NCBI GenBank assembly: GCA_956465555.1
Contig: OY101129.1
Span: forward strand, 1,054,001-1,118,000
DNA: 64,000 nt
Direction: 5' to 3'
Source of the DNA: Nitzschia sp. pyKryTriq1
Taxonomy: Eukaryota > Bacillariophyta > Bacillariophyceae > Bacillariales > Bacillariaceae
This document shows positions 33,149 to 43,041 of this stretch, piece by piece. The position numbers and the translations under genes were made by a program. The notes beneath the pieces are model-generated. The model had not been told where the DNA came from. It searched no databases and saw only the letters and a program-made list of their open reading frames with translations. Within the stretch, counting starts at the first letter, position 1; every line of letters begins with the position of its first letter.

Positions 33149-34270
33149 CTACGCAAGAGTCTTGTAGAATTCCACGTACGCACTGAGGGCGTCTTCGTAC
33201 GGTGTGGGCTCAACTCCAAACGTCTCGCAAAAGTCAGAGTCATCGATAGTATAGTCCTTGGTCCAAAAGGGCAACATTTCGACCATTTCTTTCATAAATC
33301 CCATAAAGGGACTCAACAGTTTGACACTCCATCCAGGATAGACGGTTACTTTGGAATTTTTTGGTTGATCTGCCAGACGGCCTACATCCGCGGCAATTTG
33401 ATTCAGTGTCTTGTTGCGAATTGCATGGGGGCAGAGCCAGAACTTGCCATTGGCCTTGTCGTTGGTGCTAGCAATGTACAAGGCGCGCGAAAAGTCGGGT
33501 GCAAAGGCAAAATCATGAATTACCGAAGCGGATCCAATACAAATCGGAGCGGGTTTGCCATGAACAATCGCTTTCGTAAAGGTATCTCCCAGGAAACTGA
33601 CGTTCGTAACATAGGGACCAAAAAAGTCGGCCCCGCCGACAATCACAATCGAATCTGGCTTTTCGGCAATGCGTTGTTCCATTTTTTGACGGAGGATGGC
33701 ACGAATTCCTGGTTTGGACTTTTCGGAAGGAGCGACAGTAGGAGATCGAGGAGAGATATTGGTAGACGGACCGTAGGCATATAAATTGTCGCAAAAGACC
33801 AATTTCTGACCCGGGCGCTGATCTGAGGCGGCGATCAGATTGTCGAGGACGATGGGCCAGTGCTGACTCCAGTACTTGGCCTCGTAGCGACTGAATCCAA
33901 TGCACGAGTAGATGATATCTTTGTCCGCACTCAACGCGACCACTTGGTCCTTGATATTCGGGTCCCCTTGTACCACTCTGACATTATTGCTGGATAGACC
34001 ATCAAACTTGTCCGTCGACGTACTGCGAGTGACAGCGGTGACTTCCCATGTGGGCTGTTCGGTGGCGAGAATATTGATTAAGTGACGACCGATGGCACCA
34101 GTGCTGCCAAATACGATGACTTTCTTACTTTCGGTGGGCATGGGGATGAGATGTTTTAGACTTGTACCTTCTTTGTTTTTATGAAAGGAAATCCGAACAC
34201 ATGAAATCTTCAACAGTGATAATGCGCACGCGGCGAAGAATAATAGAGAACAAAACCATAACGACCTCAT
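33149..34270 (-). CDS. NAD(P)-dependent epimerase/dehydratase-like SDR, membrane-anchored
   Basis: Starts at ATG 34268-34270 (the frame is open upstream only from a GTG), giving 373 residues. A hydrophobic N-terminal segment (residues 3-24) acts as signal peptide or anchor. The Rossmann core begins with KKVIVFGSTGAIGRHLINIL, an atypical GxxGxxG nucleotide-binding motif. Asp94 of VVQGDPN and the conserved IIYSCIGFSRYE follow. LVFCDNLYAYGP holds the Tyr position of extended SDRs, although a classical YxxxK is not evident. Later blocks such as DFFGPYVTN and IHDFAFAPDFSRAL resemble the NAD-dependent epimerase/dehydratase family. Substrate is unknown. It sits between two paralogous GT25-like genes on the same strand, which may hint at a role in sugar modification, but that is only context. 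Confidence 0.82.
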   Translation of the reverse strand: MRSLWFCSLLFFAACALSLLKISCVRISFHKNKEGTSLKHLIPMPTESKKVIVFGSTGAIGRHLINILATEQPTWEVTAVTRSTSTDKFDGLSSNNVRVVQGDPNIKDQVVALSADKDIIYSCIGFSRYEAKYWSQHWPIVLDNLIAASDQRPGQKLVFCDNLYAYGPSTNISPRSPTVAPSEKSKPGIRAILRQKMEQRIAEKPDSIVIVGGADFFGPYVTNVSFLGDTFTKAIVHGKPAPICIGSASVIHDFAFAPDFSRALYIASTNDKANGKFWLCPHAIRNKTLNQIAADVGRLADQPKNSKVTVYPGWSVKLLSPFMGFMKEMVEMLPFWTKDYTIDDSDFCETFGVEPTPYEDALSAYVEFYKTLA

Positions 34271-34503
34271 TTTTGTTGTTCTAAAGACTTCCACAGGTTC
34301 TTTTTGGACTTCTTCGACTTGAAATTGGAGTCACGGAGAACCCGGAGAAATGTGGAAAGCGTCAGGGGGGCTGCTAACTTCAAGTAACAAAATCGACGTT
34401 GAAATAGTCTACCCCTGATGTGCGCGTCAAGCCAATGCAAGGAGACGATTTGAGGAGAAAAAAGCGTCTTCTATCTCTCTAAAAGTGAAATCGTCGATCC
34501 TGC

Positions 34504-36495
34504 TTATGAAAATGCTCTCTTGGCGCATTCTACGATACTGAAGACTTTCATGTCCTTGAACGAGGACTGACATCTTCCTTTGATCACTTCAAGGGTACCG
34601 TAGTGGGCAATTTTATGCCACTGTTTGCTTCGCGAGGTCCAGGGACCAAAGACTGAATTTTTCTGAAAGCGTTTCACTGCTTTGCTTCCATCATTGGCGA
34701 GGGTTTTCCCCTTCACTTTCTTCAACTTATCAATCTGCTTCGTATCCTCATGCGTCGATAGGACAGGGACCAACAAGCATGGCACACGATTGGGATCAAA
34801 GTCTCGTGCAGCAGGACACCACATTAGATCGGGACCCCAGGAAGCGGACTGGCCCAAAAAGTCGGACGTCAGAATTTTGGAAAAGAACCATTCCGCAAAA
34901 TCGCCTCTCATCAGCACAAAATACATCTCAATCACCGCTACTGGTAATGGTACAATCGATGTGTACATGGAGGAGATGGATTCTTTTTCTCCCTGGTTTT
35001 GTTTCCACTCCGTTCCATGATGAATTGGAAAGTCAACCTGTTTCGATCTTCGTTTTAAGGAGCCTTCTACATGTTGTCGGAGAGGTCCAGAAACAGTAGT
35101 ATCACCTGTTTTATCCATAAATGTATTCCAAGGAAAACCAGCGAGTCGTTGGTCGTTATCTTTTAACAGTACCTTGTCGTATTGCCCCATTCGATTGGTG
35201 TACTCGTTCACAAGGCCAAACTTGTTGAATCTACCCCCAGTCACATTTACTTGAAAGTGGACTTTTTCCGCCCAGCTTTCTTCCTTCTGCAATGTTGTAT
35301 TCCAGTCATCGAGAAGAGAGTACTCCGATAGAACTACCTTGATGACCCAGTCGCATCTAGTAGTGGTGTCACTCCTAGTACTAGTACTAGTACTTGTGGG
35401 TCGGTGAATGCTACAAAGGGCGTGGTAATCTTGCTTGATTCGGTCCATCTCGTCCTCCATCCCCTTGATCGATTTGATTAGCACACTCATGAGGACCAGG
35501 ATCGATTCCGACCGTACCAGTGTAGTGTGTATCGTAGGGCCGCCATCCAATAAAAGTGACGTCCAAGACTTATTGCTGTTATAACTGTTCATCCTCGTCG
35601 ACGTGTACGCATTGTTCTTGGATTCAAAGAAGATGGCTTCATTCGAGGATGTCATTGAGGGCTCTGGGAATGTCCATACGGATCGACCCTGCCGTTGGAC
35701 GTCATCCGAGTGTGAGAGAGTCCTCGACAGAATTTGTTGCATTCCCTTTCGAGAAAGAAGGTAGGCACTGGTGGAACCACCGTGATCAGGCTGCCATGAG
35801 ATCCAGGGATCATTTCGTTTCAAATTGTCTAGGTGCTGTTGGACGATGTTGTTTTCTGTGACCAGTTGAAGCGCATGCCAATCCAAGGGTGCTTTCCGAA
35901 TATGATCCCACAAGTGATTCCAATTGAGTCCAGTCGTATTGTTCTTTGTGTTGGTGGAAACGATGTGGCTTGAAATCTCCGCGTTGATCGATTGTTTCGG
36001 CTCAATTATCAGCACGGTTTCATGTCCCGCATTATAGGCCTGTCGAATAGCGACCAAGTGTGACAGAGTACCAGCGACTTGGATTTTCATCCAATCTTTA
36101 TTAGTGAGCGACAATGAATCCGGTAGGTTTAAGAGACCCTCTTGAAGCCATTCCATCACGTGATCGGGAGTCACTTTGGGGGTTGCGATGAGAGTGGTGG
36201 CAGTAGTGTTCTTGCTCACCAACGTCTTCAAGGAGGCATCATCAGCAACACCGCCATCGCCCCCACCGACCAGATATATTATAAGTTGAGTATGATCCAT
36301 GCTGGTGCTCGGCGGTTTCTGTTCCTGAGCGGCAGTGGCGGATATTATAATTGCCTTTATTGCCGGCATCGACCCCCAAACATGCATGTGGACGTCTGAG
36401 TACGCGCTGATGAATGACCCGATGACAAGGACGCCCAACACGAAAAGGAACGTCAATAGACGAGAGCAGGCTCCTTTTCTTTTCTTCATGGTCAT
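34504..36495 (-). CDS. Type II membrane protein with degenerate GT25-like domain, copy B
   Basis: 663 residues from ATG 36493-36495. Begins with a basic stretch (KKRKG) and the helix FVLGVLVIGSFISAY. It is collinear with copy A at 30173-32203: GTLSHLVAIRQAYNAGHET, the LDWHALQLVTENN block, YLLSRKGMQQIL, KDNDQRLAGFPWNTFM and ASWGPDLMWCPAARDF are shared nearly or exactly. At the EDD position this copy reads IIEPK. Differences cluster in loops (an extra Thr/Ser run before the TTRCDWVIK block and shorter loops near the C-terminus). Even the DNA just past the stop codons is similar, so the duplication is fairly recent. The SDR gene lies between the copies. Function as for copy A: glycosylation-related at best. 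Confidence 0.7.
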   Translation of the reverse strand: MTMKKRKGACSRLLTFLFVLGVLVIGSFISAYSDVHMHVWGSMPAIKAIIISATAAQEQKPPSTSMDHTQLIIYLVGGGDGGVADDASLKTLVSKNTTATTLIATPKVTPDHVMEWLQEGLLNLPDSLSLTNKDWMKIQVAGTLSHLVAIRQAYNAGHETVLIIEPKQSINAEISSHIVSTNTKNNTTGLNWNHLWDHIRKAPLDWHALQLVTENNIVQQHLDNLKRNDPWISWQPDHGGSTSAYLLSRKGMQQILSRTLSHSDDVQRQGRSVWTFPEPSMTSSNEAIFFESKNNAYTSTRMNSYNSNKSWTSLLLDGGPTIHTTLVRSESILVLMSVLIKSIKGMEDEMDRIKQDYHALCSIHRPTSTSTSTRSDTTTRCDWVIKVVLSEYSLLDDWNTTLQKEESWAEKVHFQVNVTGGRFNKFGLVNEYTNRMGQYDKVLLKDNDQRLAGFPWNTFMDKTGDTTVSGPLRQHVEGSLKRRSKQVDFPIHHGTEWKQNQGEKESISSMYTSIVPLPVAVIEMYFVLMRGDFAEWFFSKILTSDFLGQSASWGPDLMWCPAARDFDPNRVPCLLVPVLSTHEDTKQIDKLKKVKGKTLANDGSKAVKRFQKNSVFGPWTSRSKQWHKIAHYGTLEVIKGRCQSSFKDMKVFSIVECAKRAFS

Positions 36496-37117
36496 AGTAG
36501 CATAATAGCCTTCAGATTGCAGCGATTTTGACGAATATGGTTACGACACAGTTTCCAAGTGGTTACTTGTGTAATATGACTTTTTAGAGAAGCCAACGCA
36601 GAGGCGACAAAATAATACAGGCGCGCCAAAAAAAGAGACATTTCGACAACTCGGAGTCTCCTCCATATTAATCCGCGACGAGACGAGAACTCCGCGTTCT
36701 GCGGACAGTACACTACCTGTAGACTCTTCTCTCTACTCTACTCTACTCTATACTACTACTACTACTACTACTACTATCAGAGCAAACCGGATAAGTACTG
36801 GCTGGAGCCGGCTGGACCCCTCGTAGGCAGGTGCCACCTGGAAGGAAATATAATTGAAAACCACCAAAGACTATCAATGGGGAATCGAACCCCCGTCTAC
36901 TAGTAGTATATCAGAGCAAACCGAGAGTAGTAGTAGTAGTAGTAGTAGAGAGCTAATAGTAGTAGTTACTCTCTACTAGAGAGAGCAGAGAGAATAGCAC
37001 CTGGAGTAGTGTGATCGACCAAAAATAGCCTCTCCTACTATTTCTTAAATAGATAGATTGATAGATAGACTCACATGCGCATTAGTATTATTAGTATTAT
37101 TAGTATTATTATTATTA
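36496..37117. other. Intergenic region with inverted TAC/GTA arrays and an orphan B-box
   Basis: A (TAC)n array at about 36750-36775 and a (GTA)n array at about 36924-36950 face each other as inverted repeats. Just inside each lies the direct repeat TATCAGAGCAAACCG (about 36774 and 36909). Between them, the minus strand at about 36878-36895 reads GGGGGTTCGATTCCCC. This holds a perfect pol III B-box (GGTTCGANTCC) and a T-arm-like stem, but I find no matching acceptor or D-arm. No complete tRNA can be called. Confidence 0.5.
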
Positions 37118-39112
37118 TTAACGAGCAAAAGGATTTTTGGTTTCTGTGCTAGCCGGGTCGGTCATAAAGAGACTTTCCAACAAGCCGGAACCCAGCATGG
37201 AAGTGTCTTCATTACTAAAATTTGGTGCGTGGTCAGAAGATTGAGAGTACATGCTGTTGTTGTTGTTGTTGTTGTTGTTGTACATTCCACTTGGCCATCC
37301 TCCCGGAGTATTGTAGGCACCAAGGTTGTTGTTGTTGTTGTTGTTTGTTCCAGAAGAATCCAGGAATGGATTATTCGTACGAAGAGCACCGGCTCCTCCA
37401 CCAAGAAAGTCCATGGATTGACCCAATACTTGTTGTGTGGGAGGAGGATATAGGTGACCACCACCGGCCATATTCATATTATGATTTGGCGGGTATTGAT
37501 ACTGGTGGTGCTGGTGGTGGTGGTATTGGTTAGAGGGATACGACGAGTAGGCGGCTTGCATGGTGGGAAACAAATTCGCCGGAGGACCAGAGATGCCACC
37601 ACCAACACTCATTGGGTATGCAAAATCGGGTTGTGAATGTTGCTGCTGCTGCTGCTGCTGCGCGAATGGATTGGGAGGCAAAGTTGGTCCTGCTCCAGTC
37701 GAACCGCCGGGCAAGATCGGTGGTGGCGGCATAGGAGGCGGTGGTAGTGACGTGGAAGAGGCGCTACTACTAGTAGTGGTAGGCATTCCGAACCCAGGAG
37801 GCGGCTTGACTGCCATGGGCGGAGGAGGAGGAGGAGGAGGAGCAGCAGCATTGTTCACAGCGGAAGCCACTGGAAGGTATGGATTTTGGGCAGTGTTCAC
37901 GGGTAATATTCTTGTGGATCCCACTGTTCCTCCCAGCGGAAGTTGTTGCTGCTGCTGCTGCTGCTTGGGACCGGGGATTATTCTTGCATCCGATGGTTCA
38001 ACCGAAGTGCTACTAGTGGTTGCAGCAGGTCCATCCAAGTCGACTACAAGATCGCCAGCTTCCTCATCATCATCGTCATCGTCGTCGTCTCCATCCATGG
38101 TGACGTCCATGGTCTCGTTACTTCCACCGGCAAGTATCGTGGTTGGAGCTTCTGTGGGGGACGAATCATCAGCATCGACATCTGATGCTGCTGCTGCTGC
38201 TGCTGAAACTGGTGCTGACATCATGAGTTGACAAGAGTATTGCCCATTTTGGAATGTCAGAGGGATGCAGCTGCTGGTCGAACACAAGTCACATGATGCT
38301 ACGAAACGGGCAAGTCGTTCGAGGCTGTCGTCTCTTGGCTTGATGGTGGATTGAGATCCCTGGGATTGTGTCGGTTGTAGATCCAACACACAAATCGCGT
38401 CCTCGGCATCGACATGGGCACTCTCCGAACTATACGATGGCCAAAGAAAAGCAAATGGTTTGTATCCTTTGAGCATTTTGAATTCTTTGAGTTCCAAAGC
38501 AGAATCTCCTGCTGCTCTCAAGGAGATTTGATCCGAAAGTAAGGGCGTGGCCGCAGCATCCACTTGATGCAAAAGTTGCCGAAGAGTCGTGGCGACTGCC
38601 GCTAACCGTTCCCAAAACTCCTTGGTGTAGCGAAGAGTAGTCGTCGTCGTCGTCGTCGTCGTCGTCTTCGTTGGAAAATCTTCCTGGCCGACATAATATT
38701 CCAGCAGAATACTAAGTGGCAACAATAGTCGAATAGAATTCGGCTTCTGGGGCTGTGACTGCTGCTGCTGCTGCTGCTGTTTGTGATTCTTGTCGAGAAT
38801 CTTTTTGGATCCCGCCAAGAGTCGTTCTGCCAGGCAGGCCCCCAAACGCAAGAGAAACTCCTCTGCCATTATCCTGCTCTTTGTTCGGACTTGTTGTTGT
38901 TGTTGTTGTTGTTGATCTTGTTGTTGTTCACTGTTGTTGTTGCTGCTGCTGCTGTTGCTGCAGTTGTTCTTAGACCGTTCAATACTAAAGGTACAAATGA
39001 CAACCATCTTGACCAAGAGGGAATCACTAAAGGCCGAAGCCTGCACGAGTGAATCGAAGGACCGAATAATTCCCTCCGTCTTTTCTCTTAGTCTTGTCTC
39101 GGTGTTGTTGAT

Positions 39113-39143
<31 letters not shown>

Positions 39144-40524
39144 ATATTGTTGTTGTTGATATTGTTGTTGATGTTGTTGATATTGTTGTTTTCATTTTGA
39201 GGAGCATGATCAGCGTTTTGTTGGAAAAGTTCAAAATGAAAATCCACAAAATGGGCCAAACAGGCCTTGGTAGCTGCCGCTTTTTGCGCCCGCAGCATGT
39301 CCGAGGCCATGATTTTGTTCGGATGATTCTTAGCGGCGGAGGCGTTGGTGGTGGTGGTGAAAATAGGTGGAGTCATTGCATTCCGGGAATGTTCTTCCAA
39401 ATACGTCCGATTGACTCCAAACAAGCGTTCGAGGTTGCTGGTCGACGTCTCAAACGAATCATGGGTCGCCAAAAGAGAACGACAGTACCAGTACAGCGCC
39501 ACACACGATAGATGATTCGATTCACTTTTCATTTGGGAGACTACCGCCAACTGATTGTACGGATTTCCCATGCCCGGTGCCAATCGCGATGCATTCAAAT
39601 AGTACGATTCGGCCTTGCCATAGGACTCGGCGTATCGATGCAGGTCTCCCATTTGAATAAATAAACGATCTTTTTTGTTGTTTGTTTGTTTGTTTGTTTG
39701 TTGTTTGTTGTAATACAATACATATGTATACGAGTAGAATGCAAGACGAAGAAGAAGAAACCTGATGATGTTAGTTTGGACAACATTGCAACAAAGTAGT
39801 GAAAGGCGACGACGACGGCGACGGCGAGGACGGCGACGACGACGCCGGATAGAACCATAACCAACGTACATAATCCAGGGACCACGCCTTCGGTGGAAAA
39901 AGTTCCAGTGATGGCATCCGTAGATGATGATTCGACTGGTAGGTGGTAAGATCCTTGCGAAATCATGTCTTGCGAATTCTCTTGACTCATCATGCTCCCT
40001 CCTTCTTCTCCTGATGGTGATGGTGGTACCAATTTGGATTGATATTGAATGACAAGATACTCGTACAGTGCCATGGCTTCACGAAGGAATTTATGAAAGT
40101 TTTGTTCGAGCGCCTTGAGAGAGGAGGATGCTCCTCCTCCTCCTGTTGTTGCTGCTGCTGCTCCTTGTGGTTGTTTTCGTTTTTCACGGCTCAACTTTTT
40201 CCGCCAGACTCCAATGGGAGCATAAAAACAGCTCCTCCATAGCTTTCCCGTCGCATCATGTTCCAATGCAAGGACGGGATCGGAAAGAATCAAGTCACTC
40301 AAGACCTCACATAGATGGGTACGTAATTTGGCAGCCTTTTCTTCGCTGTTGCTGTTGCTGTTGCCGCTGTTGCTGTTGCTGGTCTTTGTCTTTTTATCTT
40401 TGTTTTTGAGATCGGCCGCCAGTTGTTGCTCCAAATCCGTGACACGCTCGAGTAGTTCCTGAAGTCGTGCCTTTTCGGACAGGACGAGCGAGGCGCCCTT
40501 GCGTTGTATTTGGGAATCTGGCAT
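37118..40524 (-). CDS. EST1/SMG7-like protein (14-3-3-like TPR domain)
   Basis: Exons 40524-39870 and 39669-37118 (intron 39869-39670, phase 1), 1068 residues, ATG at 40522-40524. N-terminal LWRSCFYAPIGVWRKKL and LREAMALYEYLVIQY match the first helices of the EST1 14-3-3-like domain. After the splice, LFIQMGDLHRYAESYGKAESYYLNASRLAP, GNPYNQLAVVS and ALYWYCRSLL are the diagnostic GDLxRY/PYNQLA/YYCRSL blocks of EST1, SMG5, SMG6 and SMG7. The long remainder has Asn, Gln, Pro and acidic runs and ends in NPFAR; no PIN domain is visible, so SMG7 or Est1 is closer than SMG6. Family members bind phosphorylated UPF1 in nonsense-mediated decay. The intron's 3' end is purine/A-rich (CAACAAAAAAG), so the acceptor is the least certain point, though phase and homology agree. 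Confidence 0.82.
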
Positions 40525-41569
40525 ACTATTCGTATAGTATATTATAGTATAGTATAGTATACTATACTATTACTCTGGACCTGATGATGATACCGGTATT
40601 ATCCTACAGCAGTGCTGCTGCTGTTGCTGCGAAGCGCGAGAAGTAGAAGGAATCTTTTTAAAATCTAAACACTCGCAACTGCATCAGGGCGTCGACGACG
40701 ACAACAACTTTAACTGAACGCGTTGTTGATAATTCCGCATTGACAATGAAATGAAATGAAATATGATTTGGAAGGTGCGGTGGTATACAACTGCAAACTA
40801 CTACAACTCTCTACTCTAGACTAGCTCGTAGAACCGTAGATGGAAAGGAGTTTGTTATCAATTTATCGTGGATCACCGCTCATACCGCAATCACCGCATA
40901 TGCGGTCGCCTCTGCTCTCTCGTCGTTCGCTCTCGCTCGAGCGTTTGCGCGTGGTTTTTAGTAAAGAGGTTTCCGGATGCGTGTAGTATCATGCACCATC
41001 ATGCAGCGCTAGTAGCTGATGATCAAGATTCATTCATGATTGAAGATTATTGTCTTGGCTACACACAACTTTGCGTTGAATGTTGTACTGAACGTTCCTT
41101 TTCCCTTTCGTACATTACGTCGGTCGGAGGCAAGTTCTGCCATTATTATTTTGTCTGTTCTTCAACTATTAAATCGTCGTAATAGTCGGTGAACGTACGG
41201 TACACGTAACCTGTCGATTGTGGTAATAAGCGCTGAGGTTCACGCGCGGTGCGTCGCATTCTTCGGCCCGAAAAAGATTGCTTTTGCCGTAAAACAGGAT
41301 GGACCGTGCAACATCTATACCAATGCGCCCCCATCTACTATCTTTGCGCGGCTCGGTGTCGCGGTTTCGGCTTCCGCGGCTGTCGCGGCGCTGATGTGCG
41401 TCGCGGATGTCTCGAGTGCGTCGTCGGGTGTCGGGTGGATGTTTTGCATCCTTCATCCTTGTTGTTGTCGTTGTTGTTGTGGTTGCTGTTGCTTACACTC
41501 CTCACTCCGTCTTCCACAAACACACTAGAGTAGTCGTGTAGCAAGCAAGCAGGCAAACAAGCTAACAAC
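40525..41569. promoter_or_regulatory. Divergent intergenic region SMG7-like / BRCT protein
   Basis: About 1 kb between divergent start codons. A TATAG/TATAC array at about 40527-40570 sits directly upstream of the SMG7-like ATG and folds as a partial palindrome. The distal part is TTG-rich (41455-41490). The ORFs at 41220-41530 have no recognisable content. Confidence 0.4.
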
Positions 41570-43005
41570 ATGATGGAGCAGGAGAATTACGAAGAAGAAG
41601 CATCCCTATCATCATCATCATCCCATCTGCAGCCTCCACCATCATTCGACTATGGAGACATTGAAAATATGGGATCTCAACCCACCACGCGCATCAAAAA
41701 GATCCACCGACTCCGGATGATCTTGCGTCGTTCTACTGCCACCACCACCACCACCACTACTAGTAGTCTTCATCAGCATCCTACTAGTAATGGTACTGCC
41801 ATTCCGAGCGGATCGGCGGACAACCACCACCATGATATTGCTGCTGCTCGTCTGATGGATGATGCCATGAACGACGACGACGAAGAGGTAGAGTCATCAT
41901 CATCATCTCGCTGCATTCTTCTGGAATTGCAAGACGGCGAGAACTATCTGAGTCTCATCTCGAAGAATGGCAATGGTGCCGACGGTGGCGGGAATCATCA
42001 TCATCGTCATCACAATAATCATCATGATAATCATCATAATTCTATCTTGGATGATACGCAGGATCCTCCTCTCTCCTCGTTGGAAGAAGGAGAAGATGAT
42101 GATGATGAATCCGGCGACGCCCGCCATACGAGCCGAAACCAGCAAAACGTATATCCATCTATTCGATCCCTCGTGGCGGTCGGTGAAGACATTCCCGTGA
42201 ACGAGGACTGCTGCTACTTGTCGTTCGATGTCGACGGGGAACATTTGGCCATCAAGGATATGCGGTCTATTGTCGTCAATGACAATGACTCCGAGGAAGA
42301 CGACGACGATGACGACGACGACGACGACGCTCCACCAGCACCACCCTTGACTGGCCTTGCTCGAGGTGGTGCTGGTGACGATGGTGACAAGCACCAGCAG
42401 CACCAGTATTGGGAGCTCTTGCCACGTCGGCAACTCCGTATTCTGAACCCTGGCGATCGAATCTGTACTGCACTCGTCACGGCGAGTTCGAAGAAGAATT
42501 ATCGTCCTGGTGGTCTAATTTTCGAATATGAGTACACTCGACGATCGTTTGTTCGAAGGACGGACCAGCACCAGGGCTACCTTGTGGCTACTACTGCTAC
42601 TGCTACTGCTACTGCTAATACTGGTTCGGCGGCTCCCTTTGACGCCGGTGCCTTGTTGACTCAACCACCGGCCAATGACGAGGACGAAGAGACTCAGACG
42701 GAGCCTAGTAGTACTCATCAACCACCGACGACCGAACCGCAACTGCAGCCGCCGCCACAGAAGCAGAAGGACGGGGTGGACGAAGAATCGTCATCCTCAG
42801 CCAAACAAGCAAATACGACCACAAATCCCGTCAACGTTGCGACCGAGGATATACTACCAACACCGCCGCCGCCGCCGCCACCACCACCACCAACGGACAA
42901 TCCTCATCCTCCAAGGTCGTCATCGAATGAAGAAGAAATGGAAGAAGTGGGACAAGAAGAAAAACCTGATGTTGCTGTTGCTGTTGCTACTACAACTATG
43001 CAGGA

Positions 43006-43041
<36 letters not shown>

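Noticed and set aside
36870-36960. Possible tRNA gene on the minus strand
   Set aside because: The T-arm/B-box is good, but no complementary acceptor strand, D-arm or anticodon arm can be placed at normal distances.
37558-38231. 223-codon ORF antisense to the SMG7-like gene
   Set aside because: Gly/Cys/Ser runs are the mirror of Pro, Gln and Asp repeats in the real gene.
38640-39190. Frameshift suspicion in the Asn/Gln-rich part of the SMG7-like gene
   Set aside because: The frame stays open throughout and resumes conserved wording; the runs are in-frame codon repeats.
40868-41533. ORFs in the spacer before the BRCT gene
   Set aside because: Overlap in several frames, end in Cys/Leu runs from GTT repeats, and no motif is present.
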